Shown piece by piece: positions 19,100 to 27,374 of a stretch of DNA of 64,000 nt; within the stretch, counting starts at the first letter, position 1; every line of letters begins with the position of its first letter. The stretch comes from an uncultured Alphaproteobacteria bacterium. GTDB taxonomy: Bacteria; Pseudomonadota; Alphaproteobacteria; HIMB59; GCA-002718135. A model generated the notes under the pieces. It was given only the letters and a program-made list of their open reading frames with translations. It was not told the origin of the DNA and did not search any database. The stretch is from contig CACGJH010000009.1 in the NCBI GenBank assembly GCA_902573325.1, forward strand, positions 1 to 64,000, in the 5' to 3' direction. Position numbers and translations under genes: made by a program.

Positions 19100-19443
19100 T
19101 AAATTCTTTCATAAATATCTTCGTACCTTTTAATATCATTTTCATTAAGATTATCACCGTACCACATTTCTATAATAACTAAATCACGATCTTTTCTATT
19201 AGCCATTCTATGAATTGCCCCTTTAGGAATAAAAATGTTCTCATTTTCTTTTAAATTAATTACTTTTTTGTCAATTGTGACTTCAGCTTCTCCTTCAGCT
19301 ACAATCCAATGCTCAGATCTATGTTCATGACTTTGAAGAGATAAAACTCCTCCTGGTTTTACAAAAATTTTTTTTACTAGGAATTTTTTACCTGACTTTA
19401 GTATCTCAAATGATCCCCAAGGTTTTTCTGTGATAAAATTCAT
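19099..19443 (-). CDS. Cupin protein, mannose-6-phosphate isomerase type II C-terminal-like
   Basis: Single-domain cupin of 114 aa. PWGSFEILKSGKKFLVKKIFVKPGGVLSLQ- followed by SHEHRSEHWIV and GEAEV matches the isomerase half of bifunctional ManC/AlgA proteins, with the metal ligands in HEHRSEH. FIPKGAIHRMAN gives the last His. It may interconvert mannose 6-phosphate and fructose 6-phosphate or epimerise a nucleotide sugar. The paired DUF6165 gene hints at envelope sugar metabolism. Confidence 0.78.
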   Translation of the reverse strand: MNFITEKPWGSFEILKSGKKFLVKKIFVKPGGVLSLQSHEHRSEHWIVAEGEAEVTIDKKVINLKENENIFIPKGAIHRMANRKDRDLVIIEMWYGDNLNENDIKRYEDIYERI

Positions 19444-19481
19444 TATGAATGTTTATTTATATATTATATATCTCTTTATAA

Positions 19482-20129
19482 ATGATAAAAATATCACCAT
19501 CAATATTATCAGCAGATATTCTTAAATTAGACGAAGAGGTTAGATCTTTAGATCTAAATGGCGCTGATTATATTCATATAGACATCATGGATGGCCACTA
19601 TGTCCCCAATATTACTTTTGGACCAAATATAGTTAAATCATTAAGAAAGGTTACCTCTAAAATTTTAGATGTGCATCTCATGATTAAACCGGTAAAGAAA
19701 TATATCAATGAATTTATAGAAGCTGGCTCAGATATCATTACTTTTCATCCTGAGGCTGATGATAACCCAGAAGAAATTATTAAAATGATAAGTGATGCTG
19801 AAATTAAAGCAGGAATAGCCATTCACCCTAAGGTAAATATTGCAGATATTAATCATTTATTAAGTAAAGTGCGGCAAATAATAGTTATGACAGTCACACC
19901 AGGTTTTGGTGGTCAAAAATTTATGCATGAGCAAGTGAAAAAAATTAAAGATTTAGATGAAATTAGAAAAAATAATAATTATAACTATGAGATAGCTGTT
20001 GATGGTGGAGTAAATAATGAAAATGCAAAAATATGTAAAGATAATGGAGCTGATGTGTTAGCAGTAGGATCTTATTTATTATCTCAAAATCAAAATAACT
20101 ATTATGAAATTATAAATTCCCTAAGATAA
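19482..20129 (+). CDS. rpe: Ribulose-phosphate 3-epimerase
   Basis: Interconverts ribulose 5-phosphate and xylulose 5-phosphate in the pentose phosphate pathway. The 215-aa TIM barrel shows SPSILSADILKL, HIDIMDGHYVPNITFGP, DVHLMI, TVTPGFGGQKF and the phosphate-binding DGGVNNENA. All metal and catalytic positions (His, Asp, His, Asp) are present. The stop overlaps the start of the LysR gene by one base. Confidence 0.96.
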   Translation: MIKISPSILSADILKLDEEVRSLDLNGADYIHIDIMDGHYVPNITFGPNIVKSLRKVTSKILDVHLMIKPVKKYINEFIEAGSDIITFHPEADDNPEEIIKMISDAEIKAGIAIHPKVNIADINHLLSKVRQIIVMTVTPGFGGQKFMHEQVKKIKDLDEIRKNNNYNYEIAVDGGVNNENAKICKDNGADVLAVGSYLLSQNQNNYYEIINSLR

Positions 20130-21016
20130 TGGACTGGGATAAATTAAAATCATTTTACGAAATTGCAATATCAAGAAGCATTTCAAAAGCAAGTGCTAAA
20201 CTAAATATCAGTCAATCTGCGCTTAGTAGACAAATACAAGATCTTGAATACGATTTAAAGACACCCTTGTTTATAAGACATCAAAAAGGTGTAAGGTTAA
20301 CAGAGCAAGGTGAAAATTTATTTAATACTGTAAATCAAATTAATTTTTCAATTTCTGATTTTGAAAAAAAATTATTAGATAAAAAAACTAAACCAGTAGG
20401 AAAATTAACCGTAAGCACAACTGTTGGTTTTGGATCAGCATGGCTCACACCAAGAATAACTAAATTTGCTAATCAATATCCAGAGATAGATGTAAATTTA
20501 ATTATGAGTGATGAAGAAGTTGATTTATCTGCAAGAGTTGCTGATGTTGCAGTTAGAGTAAAGAAGCCAACACAGGCAAATTTAATTTTTAAAAAATTTG
20601 TTAATTTTCATAACCACATTTACGGTTCTTCAGATTACTTACAAAAAAGTGGAATACCAAGAAATGTAAATGATTTAGATAAACATGATTTAATTTGCTT
20701 TGGAGCTGGATTACCTTCTCCTGTTTCTAATATTGATTGGATATTAAAAATTGGCAAAGAAGGAACAAAAAGACGACCTAAATTTAGAGTAAATAGTATT
20801 TACGCGATGTCACTTGCAATTGAAAAAGGTGGAGGTTTAGCATCTTTACCTGATTACATGGTTGCAGATAAACCTCAGCTTGTACGTGTTCTACCAAACC
20901 TAGAAGGTCCATCATATCAAACATACTTTGTTTATTCTGAATCTTTTAAAAACGATAGAAGACTTGAAGTTTTTAGGGATTTTTTATTTAATGAAGCTAA
21001 AGATTGGCATTATTAG
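20129..21016 (+). CDS. LysR family transcriptional regulator
   Basis: N-terminal winged helix-turn-helix (residues 1-60: SFYEIAISRSISKASAKLNI then SQSALSRQIQDLE) and a periplasmic-binding-protein-like effector domain (about 90-290), 295 aa in all. It is cotranscribed with rpe rather than divergent from a target, so its regulon cannot be inferred from position. The overlap TAATG with rpe supports this start. Confidence 0.92.
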   Translation: MDWDKLKSFYEIAISRSISKASAKLNISQSALSRQIQDLEYDLKTPLFIRHQKGVRLTEQGENLFNTVNQINFSISDFEKKLLDKKTKPVGKLTVSTTVGFGSAWLTPRITKFANQYPEIDVNLIMSDEEVDLSARVADVAVRVKKPTQANLIFKKFVNFHNHIYGSSDYLQKSGIPRNVNDLDKHDLICFGAGLPSPVSNIDWILKIGKEGTKRRPKFRVNSIYAMSLAIEKGGGLASLPDYMVADKPQLVRVLPNLEGPSYQTYFVYSESFKNDRRLEVFRDFLFNEAKDWHY

Positions 21017-21019
21017 TCT

Positions 21020-21047
21020 TTGACTTAATTTTTTATTTTTGTATACC
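21020..21047 (+). promoter_or_regulatory. Sigma-70-type promoter of the 27-aa basic peptide gene
   Basis: TTGACT (21020-21025) and TATACC (21042-21047) are 16 bases apart. The expected start of transcription is about 21054-21055, only about 4 bases before the ATG at 21059, so the message would be essentially leaderless. No Shine-Dalgarno sequence is present, which agrees. Confidence 0.6.
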
Positions 21048-21058
21048 GTATCTACATT

Positions 21059-21142
21059 ATGGGATATCCAAAAAAACATAGAGGTAGACGTAAAAGAGGC
21101 TCTAAATATAGAAGAAACAAAAAGCGCCAAAAGAAGAAATAA
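21059..21142 (+). CDS. 27-residue highly basic peptide, possible small ribosomal or RNA-binding protein
   Basis: The frame ATG...TAA encodes a 27-aa peptide starting MGYPKKHRGRRKRGSKYRR, with about two thirds Lys/Arg and no acidic residue. It has its own good promoter and lies between the LysR and transporter genes. Size and composition resemble tiny ribosomal proteins such as bTHX or mycobacterial bS22 (which also begins MG and is KR-rich), but I cannot show homology. Use of CGT, CGC and AAG codons differs slightly from neighbours, as in highly expressed genes. A chance frame cannot be excluded because it is short. Confidence 0.55.
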   Translation: MGYPKKHRGRRKRGSKYRRNKKRQKKK

Positions 21143-21190
21143 TTAATACTACCTTCTTTTTTAAAATCTAATTGAACATATATATATACA

Positions 21191-22192
21191 ATGTTTAAAT
21201 TCTTCACTGAACCAAAGTGGTATGTATGGGCTTATGTAGGCTCAGTAGTCATTCTTACTTCTATATGGGTCCAAGTTCAGATTGATGTTCAGATCAACGA
21301 ATGGTTTGGTGAATTTTATGATATGATCCAAAAAGCACTTGGGACACCAAATGCTATAACTATGCAAGAATACATGGGTGCTTTATTTAGTTTTGCTCAA
21401 CTTGCTGCTATTTCAATTGCATTAGGACTAGCAATTTCATTCCTAACTTCCCATTTTCTTTTTAGATGGAGAACAGCAATGGTTGAGTGGTACCATAGTG
21501 TTTATGATCAAGCTAGAACTATCGAAGGTGCAAGTCAAAGGGTTCAGGAGGATACCATAAAGTTTAGTAGAATTATGGAAGGCCTTGGAACCAGTTTAAT
21601 TGAATCTGTTCTAGTATTAGTAGAGTTCTTCCCTCTCTTAATGACTCTATCTGTTGGTATACCAATCTTGTGGTTTGGTGATTGGCAGTACGGTTTAGTG
21701 TCTGGAGCATTTATATGGGCTGTCGGTGGTACAATTTTAATGATTGTACTAGCATGGTTACTAAGACTAGTTGGTATTGAATATGATCTTCAAAAAAAAG
21801 AAGCTGCTTATAGAAAAATTTTAGTTATTGCAGAAGATGATGGAAGTATTAGACCAAAATCATTAGAAGAACTTTTTCAAGGCGTTAGAGAAATTCACTT
21901 TAAGAGTTATTTGTATTATCTTTATTTTAGTATTGGAAGATTAGCTTATCTACAAGCTAACGTTCTTGCAGCGTATATTTTTTTAGCACCAGCAATTGTC
22001 GCTGGGGTAATGACACTTGGTGTTATGCAACAAATTATAAGAGCTTTTGGAAGAGTAGAAGGATCACTACAATATTTATTCAGAGCATGGCCTACAATTA
22101 TAGAACTTGCAAGTGTGTATAAAAGATTAAGAGAATTTGAGAATAAAATAGAAAAAAACATTCAGGATGAAAAAACTGGTATAGTACGTTAG
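21191..22192 (+). CDS. SbmA/BacA-like peptide transporter
   Basis: Inner-membrane transporter of the SbmA/BacA family, which in E. coli and rhizobia imports peptide antibiotics, microcins and similar compounds using the proton gradient. The family signatures are very clear: FRWRTAMVEWYHSVYDQ, IEGASQRVQEDTIKFS, GIEYDLQKKEAAYRK, AEDDGS and SIYKRLR-like SVYKRLREFE. At 333 aa it lacks about the first 70 residues (one or two membrane segments) of E. coli SbmA (406 aa). The start is otherwise clean, so this looks like a shorter form rather than a damaged gene. It has no ATPase domain. It is coupled to fxsA. Confidence 0.88.
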   Translation: MFKFFTEPKWYVWAYVGSVVILTSIWVQVQIDVQINEWFGEFYDMIQKALGTPNAITMQEYMGALFSFAQLAAISIALGLAISFLTSHFLFRWRTAMVEWYHSVYDQARTIEGASQRVQEDTIKFSRIMEGLGTSLIESVLVLVEFFPLLMTLSVGIPILWFGDWQYGLVSGAFIWAVGGTILMIVLAWLLRLVGIEYDLQKKEAAYRKILVIAEDDGSIRPKSLEELFQGVREIHFKSYLYYLYFSIGRLAYLQANVLAAYIFLAPAIVAGVMTLGVMQQIIRAFGRVEGSLQYLFRAWPTIIELASVYKRLREFENKIEKNIQDEKTGIVR

Positions 22193-22551
22193 TGATTTTT
22201 CTAGCGTTTATTATTATTCCAATAATTGAAATAAGCATTTTTATAACAATCGGCTCCAATATTGGAATTTTAAATACTATTGCAATTATACTAACCACTG
22301 CTTTAGTGGGAATATTTCTTGTTCGTAGACAAGGGATCAAATTGTTATTTGATGCACAACGAAACTTATCACAAGGTGTAATGCCCACCGAAGAAATTAA
22401 AGGGGGTATTTTTCTATTAGTATCAGGATTATTATTGATTACTCCTGGCTTCTTTACTGATTGTATTGGTTTTGCTGTCTTTTTAAAACCTGTCCAAAAT
22501 TTAATTGCTACTCAAGCAAAAAAATATTTTAACTCACGTATTCGCTATTAA
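22192..22551 (+). CDS. fxsA: FxsA family membrane protein
   Basis: Small inner-membrane protein of the FxsA family (named for suppression of F exclusion of phage T7); physiological role unclear. Hydrophobic segments at about residues 1-17, 25-45 and 65-85 carry the family pattern VRRQG near 44 and GGIFLLVSGLLLITPGFFTD near 65. The start is GTG at 22192-22194, overlapping the transporter stop by one base. The 3' end overlaps the convergent aldolase gene by 23 bases. Confidence 0.88.
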   Translation: MIFLAFIIIPIIEISIFITIGSNIGILNTIAIILTTALVGIFLVRRQGIKLLFDAQRNLSQGVMPTEEIKGGIFLLVSGLLLITPGFFTDCIGFAVFLKPVQNLIATQAKKYFNSRIRY

Positions 22552-23464
22552 CGGATCTATTTTTTTTTACCAACTCTTTTAATATTAAAACAAGTTTATG
22601 ATTTTCGGGATCATCAATTTTTTTTAATGGTGGTAATACATTATTCCATTCAGAAATATTATCTACAATGGAAAAATAAGCTTTCATTAAACTAATAGGT
22701 TCATATGTTGTAATTACCTGTCTTATTTTTTCTAAAAGACTCTGTAATTCATTAAAATTTTTAATTGAATTTTCATTTTTATAATTTTTTAAAATAAAGC
22801 TAAGTAATTTTCCACACACATTTGTACCAGCAGTAATTGCTCCAGCACCTCCTCTTTTGCTTATACTTAAAGCTAAGCTATCATGACCACAAAATACTGA
22901 AAAATTATTGAAATATTTTATAACCTTCATCATACGTTCACCGTCACCACTTGAATCTTTTAAACCGACAATATTATTTGGATACAATTTTAATAGTGTT
23001 TCAATAGTTTTGAAACTTATGGGAACATAAGTGTTTTGCGGTATGTGATATAAAACATAATGAAGTTCACTATCACCAACATTTTCAATTAAATGACGAT
23101 AGTAGTTTATCACACCTTCATCTGTTACATTCTTATAATAGAATGGTGGTAGTAAAAGGACTGCTCTTACTTTATGAGAGGAAGCATGCTTTGTCATATC
23201 AATTGCTTCTTTCAATGAAGATGAACCTGTACCTGGCATAAGAATTTTGGGATCTATTCGATTTGAAATCAAAAAATCTATATGATCTTTTTTTTCTTGA
23301 ACAGAAAAACTATTTGCTTCTCCTGTTGTGCCAAAAATAGCAAGACCATCGTGCCCTTCTCTCATTAAATACTGACAATGACGAAGGTAGAGGTCTTTAT
23401 TTATTGATAAATCACTTTTTACTGGTGTTAGAGCAGCGCTAAAGACTCCAGATATTTTATGCAT
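22529..23464 (-). CDS. Dihydrodipicolinate synthase/N-acetylneuraminate lyase family aldolase
   Basis: Class I aldolase of the DapA/NanA superfamily, 311 aa. The Schiff-base Lys169 (GLKDSSG), Tyr139 (LYHIP) and GTTGEANS (45-52) are present. The Arg that true DapA uses to bind the aspartate-semialdehyde carboxylate (YNVPSRT in E. coli) is replaced (YHIPQNT, Asn144), and the usual GTTGES is GTTGEA. A different substrate, such as a sugar acid or other 2-keto acid aldol, is therefore more likely than lysine synthesis. It overlaps uppP by 8 bases. Confidence 0.82.
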   Translation of the reverse strand: MHKISGVFSAALTPVKSDLSINKDLYLRHCQYLMREGHDGLAIFGTTGEANSFSVQEKKDHIDFLISNRIDPKILMPGTGSSSLKEAIDMTKHASSHKVRAVLLLPPFYYKNVTDEGVINYYRHLIENVGDSELHYVLYHIPQNTYVPISFKTIETLLKLYPNNIVGLKDSSGDGERMMKVIKYFNNFSVFCGHDSLALSISKRGGAGAITAGTNVCGKLLSFILKNYKNENSIKNFNELQSLLEKIRQVITTYEPISLMKAYFSIVDNISEWNNVLPPLKKIDDPENHKLVLILKELVKKNRSVNSEYVS

Positions 23465-24242
23465 AAAAATATAATAAGATAAATCCTAGTAAAACTCTAT
23501 AAATAATAAAAATGTTAAAGGTTGAACTTTGTATAATTCTCATCATGATGTTAATTGAAAATAGAGCAGTAATACAAGCGACAAATGCTGCAAATAAAGA
23601 TTTGTATAAATTTATATTTATCTGAGAGCTACTTATTAAATCTAAACTTGTTAAAACTAAAGATGCTAAAATAAGGGGTATTGATAAAAGCATAGAAAAA
23701 ATTGCCGCAGATGATCTATCAAAACCCAGAAAACGTGCGCCAGTAATTGTAACTCCTGCTCTACTTGCCCCAGGTATAAATGCTAATATTTGAAATGCAC
23801 CAATGATAAAGGCCTGTACATAACTCATATTTTCCCAAGAAGATATTTTTATTTTAAAATGATCTGCTACAAATAATAAAGCAGCAAAAACAACACTTGA
23901 TACTGCAACAACTTTGATATCTCGGAAATATAATTGAACAAAATCAAAAATAAAGAATCCAACTATAACCGCAGGTATAGTTGCAATAATAATTTTAAAT
24001 AAGTTATCATTATCTGCAAGCTGAAAGGACAAAAAGCTCTTAATTAAAGTTGTTATATGAGATCTTAGATAAATTATAACTGCTAATAATGTTCCAACAT
24101 GAACGGCAACATCAGTAAAAAGACCTTGATCTTGCCAACTGGTTAATTGTGATACAAGAACTAAATGCCCAGAAGAACTAACTGGTAAAAATTCAGTAAA
24201 GCCTTGGACAATACCAATAATAAAATATTGAAGTTCAAACAT
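23457..24242 (-). CDS. uppP: Undecaprenyl-diphosphatase
   Basis: Integral membrane phosphatase that recycles undecaprenyl diphosphate to the monophosphate carrier for peptidoglycan and LPS synthesis. The conserved GFTEFLPVSSSGHLVL (about 14-29) and the phosphate-binding PGASRAG (about 158) are present. Eight hydrophobic segments in 261 aa are typical. The start overlaps the sbcB stop by one base. Confidence 0.95.
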   Translation of the reverse strand: MFELQYFIIGIVQGFTEFLPVSSSGHLVLVSQLTSWQDQGLFTDVAVHVGTLLAVIIYLRSHITTLIKSFLSFQLADNDNLFKIIIATIPAVIVGFFIFDFVQLYFRDIKVVAVSSVVFAALLFVADHFKIKISSWENMSYVQAFIIGAFQILAFIPGASRAGVTITGARFLGFDRSSAAIFSMLLSIPLILASLVLTSLDLISSSQININLYKSLFAAFVACITALFSINIMMRIIQSSTFNIFIIYRVLLGFILLYFYA

Positions 24243-25753
24243 TAACCAAAGATTATTTTACTCAATTCTTTACCGCTTGGAAGAGGTTCAGCATTTTTAT
24301 TAGAAAAAAATTTCTCCATAAAATTTAAATAGACATTGTAATCTTTTAAAATCTGCATTTTTTGAGCTTTATTTTCATCATCACTCTCTTCCATTTTAAC
24401 TAATTCTGTATCAGTTTGAGACATTGCTTCTGGTATCGTTGTAAAAGGTCTTTCTTGGTTAATAACTAACCTTTCATGTAATTCTCGGTGAACCATTTTA
24501 AAATCTTCTTTTGATAAAGTTTTTGGACTTTCATCAAATATAAGTCTTTTTAAAATAAAGTTTGCTCTTGGCTCTTTTATTGAAAGAGCAATTTTATATT
24601 TTTCATTCCAGTCATTTTGTTCATGAAATTTTGCTATTTCCTTTGATTGTTTAAAATCAAGAAAGGCATTTGCTGCACTTTCAGGAAATACATTATCTTG
24701 CGATTTTTCATCTTCTTTTTCAATACGTCTATCAATTTCCATAAGTTTAAACTTATCTGCTAAATCTTTATTTTTGAATACTATTTTAGCTCTTTCATTA
24801 AGAACATCTGATCCAATTTCATCGTAAGGCTCGTAATTAGCTGCAATCTTGCCTGGTAGAATAATAGGATGCTGATTAGTAATAACGTATCTATTTTTTC
24901 TTTTGATCAGTTTTTTAAATTCTTCCGAGTTAGCTTCAAGTAATGGTGTCGGATCATGAGCTAAATCAATTGTGTGAAACCAACCATTATATTGTGACTC
25001 ACATACCATCGACAATGCTTGAAGTTTAATTCTTCCCCCAAAACTTGTCATAAAACAAAAACCTTTATTTTTATTGATATATTCAATAGCATCTTCTTTG
25101 CTCATAGTCATTTGAAGCTGATTCCAATTAGTTGTGTCTGCTTCATGAATATATTTTGTCAAAGCAATTGATGTCTTAACATCTGAAAATGCATCGTGAG
25201 CAAACTCAACAGGTAAATTATTCATCTCTGCAATTTTTTCTAATTTGAAACTAGGATTACCTCTTTCTGTTAAAGGTGTTTTTATACTTGATGGGTTGAT
25301 GGCATATAAACCTCTCGCTAAATTTAATGTGTCGCCCCTACTCTTTCTTGTTACATAAGGATAAAACATATGACTAAACAAATTGTATTCGAGAACTGAC
25401 TCATCAAACTCTATTATGTTGTGTCCTATAAAAGTAGAACTTGGATCATCTTTTTTCCATTCATCAAAAGTTTCATTAATTTTTTTCATTAATTCGTAAG
25501 ATGACTGTGGGGCATCAAGTGCCTCTCTCATACCTTTAAGTGTTGTTATTAATGCACCAGGTTGAGAAATCACTGATGTTCGAGGTCTACAGAACTCATT
25601 CATATTTTGATTTGTTTGATTAAACTTGGAGTCAGTAACTATTGCAGCAATTTGCATTATCTGCTCCCATTTTGGAGTAGTACCAAAAGCAGTTGGGTAT
25701 TCTTTCTTACCTCTTCCTGATGTTTCTAAATCGTAAAATATATATTTTGACAC
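24242..25753 (-). CDS. sbcB: Exodeoxyribonuclease I (3'-5' single-strand DNA exonuclease)
   Basis: DEDDh-superfamily exonuclease that degrades single-stranded DNA from 3' ends during recombination and mismatch repair. Exo I motif FYDLETSG (6-13) gives the catalytic Asp and Glu, Exo II is FIGHNIIEFDE near 110, and Exo III is HDAFSDV near 181. The following SH3-like and helical domains give 503 aa, close to E. coli ExoI (475). I know this gene mainly from gammaproteobacteria, so its place here is somewhat unusual. It lies between uppP and a small membrane protein gene, with overlaps or small gaps. Confidence 0.92.
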   Translation of the reverse strand: MSKYIFYDLETSGRGKKEYPTAFGTTPKWEQIMQIAAIVTDSKFNQTNQNMNEFCRPRTSVISQPGALITTLKGMREALDAPQSSYELMKKINETFDEWKKDDPSSTFIGHNIIEFDESVLEYNLFSHMFYPYVTRKSRGDTLNLARGLYAINPSSIKTPLTERGNPSFKLEKIAEMNNLPVEFAHDAFSDVKTSIALTKYIHEADTTNWNQLQMTMSKEDAIEYINKNKGFCFMTSFGGRIKLQALSMVCESQYNGWFHTIDLAHDPTPLLEANSEEFKKLIKRKNRYVITNQHPIILPGKIAANYEPYDEIGSDVLNERAKIVFKNKDLADKFKLMEIDRRIEKEDEKSQDNVFPESAANAFLDFKQSKEIAKFHEQNDWNEKYKIALSIKEPRANFILKRLIFDESPKTLSKEDFKMVHRELHERLVINQERPFTTIPEAMSQTDTELVKMEESDDENKAQKMQILKDYNVYLNFMEKFFSNKNAEPLPSGKELSKIIFG

Positions 25754-25785
25754 TGATAAATAACCTTATTTGTATTTATAGACTA

Positions 25786-25965
25786 TTAATTATCTCTTTT
25801 GGACCAATAAAAATGATAGAAAAGAGTAGCTGCGATAGCAACAAAAAGAGAGATAAAGGCTACGTAAATTATAGTTGTGATTGCCCAGTAAGCTACAGCT
25901 ATTAAAAGACCAATAGCTGTAATCCCAGCCCAAAAATAGATCAGTCTTTCTAAAAATAATTGCAT
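25786..25965 (-). CDS. Small two-helix membrane protein, 59 aa
   Basis: From the ATG at 25963-25965 the frame gives 59 aa with two hydrophobic stretches (about 9-28 and 30-48) and a basic end WSKRDN. An in-frame TTG 18 bases earlier is a weaker start. It is inside the minus-strand operon, 21 bases after rbsK and 32 bases before sbcB, and otherwise would leave a gap unusual in this genome. No family recognised. Confidence 0.5.
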   Translation of the reverse strand: MQLFLERLIYFWAGITAIGLLIAVAYWAITTIIYVAFISLFVAIAATLFYHFYWSKRDN

Positions 25966-25986
25966 AATGCTTTTATTATACAATAA

Positions 25987-26901
25987 TTATAGAAGTTTAT
26001 CAATTTCCTCTCGAGAAGGCATAGAATTCGCCGTACCAATTTTCGTCGTTGATAAACCAGCTGTAGCACTAGCAAATTTTAGAGCATCTTTAATATTTTG
26101 ACCCTCAGTAAGTGCTGTAGCAAAACCTGCATTGAAAGCATCACCAGCACCTGTTGTGTCGACTACTGGATTTGAAAGATTAGCTACAGGTAAAGAAAAT
26201 TTTTCTACACTATTAGCAAAGAAAGCTCCTTTTTCTCCAAGAGTAATAACTACATTTTTAATTCCTTTTTCTAATAATTGAATTGCAGCTTTTTCAGCAT
26301 CCTGATGAGTTTCAACATTCTGATCAACATAAAAACTTGCTTCTGTTTCATTTGGTGTAAAATAATCAATCATTGAAAATAAAGATTCATCTATTTCAGC
26401 AGCTGGAGCAGGATTTAAAATTGTTTTTACATTTAAACTATGTGCTTTTTTTAATGCATAGGTAACAACATCTTTTGGTGCCTCTAGTTGTGTAAGAAAT
26501 ATACTTGAGTTTTTAATTGCCTCTTCTGCCTTATCTATATCTTCAATAGTAATTGCAGCTGCTGCACCAGGAAAAACATTAATAGCATTAGCTCCTGTTC
26601 CTTCATTAACAAGTATGCCAGCTGCACCAGTTGAATGATCTTTTGAAATAATAACATTACTATAATCAACACCAGAATTTTCATAAATCTCTGTTGCCAT
26701 AGAGCCAAATTGATCATCACCAATCTTTGAAATAAAAAAAGTTTTTGCACCAGCCTTAGCTGCAGCTACAGCTTGGTTTGATCCTTTGCCACCAGGACCA
26801 ATAACAAAATTTTTACCAAGAATAGTTTCTCCCTCAACGGGAATTTTTTCTCCAAAAAAAACGAGATCAGCAACAAAAATACCAAGAATACTAATCGACA
26901 T
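25987..26901 (-). CDS. rbsK: Ribokinase (PfkB family), possible deoxyribokinase
   Basis: Phosphorylates ribose or deoxyribose at C5. The N-terminus has GPGGKGSNQAVAAAKAG (about 32-48) and the C-terminus the catalytic DTTGAGDAFNAGFA (about 245-258), both PfkB signatures. The 304-aa length is typical of ribokinase. Because deoC is in the same operon, deoxyribose may be the true substrate. Family members cannot be separated by eye. It is 2 bases after the rbsD/fucU-like gene. Confidence 0.9.
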   Translation of the reverse strand: MSISILGIFVADLVFFGEKIPVEGETILGKNFVIGPGGKGSNQAVAAAKAGAKTFFISKIGDDQFGSMATEIYENSGVDYSNVIISKDHSTGAAGILVNEGTGANAINVFPGAAAAITIEDIDKAEEAIKNSSIFLTQLEAPKDVVTYALKKAHSLNVKTILNPAPAAEIDESLFSMIDYFTPNETEASFYVDQNVETHQDAEKAAIQLLEKGIKNVVITLGEKGAFFANSVEKFSLPVANLSNPVVDTTGAGDAFNAGFATALTEGQNIKDALKFASATAGLSTTKIGTANSMPSREEIDKLL

Positions 26902-26903
26902 AA

Positions 26904-27362
26904 TTATTTATCGATTATCCAAACAGTACCATCTGGTTTAATAACACCTTTTGTTAAAATAAAATTACAGTAGGGTCGTCTTTCACTTGTTGTAATATAT
27001 GCATAGGTCGATCTTGATTGCTTATAAAATTCTTGTCTTTCGTATGAACCAATTTTCCAATGATCCCCTGATACTTCCTTAATTGCATCAATTACTTCTT
27101 TATTAGCATCATTAATTTCATCTGGTTGATTATCAACTTCCATTCGGTGAACAGCTGAGTCTACGAAACTATCCAATGGAAAAACAGATAAAACAGCTCT
27201 CATAACAGTTGTCATATCAAGGCCGTCTAATCGATGAACTCTATTGTGGTTCGAATGAGCAGGATAATTAATATCAGATATAACGAGTCTATCACCATGA
27301 CCCATTTCACGTAATGTTTTTAATATATCAGGACTTAAAATAGGGTTGACGTTAATTAACAT
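26904..27362 (-). CDS. RbsD/FucU family sugar mutarotase
   Basis: Interconverts sugar anomers so that the kinase gets its preferred form. ILKTLREMGHGDRLVISDIN is the family N-terminus, with the catalytic His in GHGD and Asp in SDINYP. The 152-aa length is closer to FucU than to E. coli RbsD (139). TSERRPYCNFILTKG near the C-terminus gives the conserved aromatic/basic residues. Its location before rbsK suggests a pentose role. Confidence 0.86.
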   Translation of the reverse strand: MLINVNPILSPDILKTLREMGHGDRLVISDINYPAHSNHNRVHRLDGLDMTTVMRAVLSVFPLDSFVDSAVHRMEVDNQPDEINDANKEVIDAIKEVSGDHWKIGSYERQEFYKQSRSTYAYITTSERRPYCNFILTKGVIKPDGTVWIIDK

Positions 27363-27374
27363 ATTTTTAGTATA

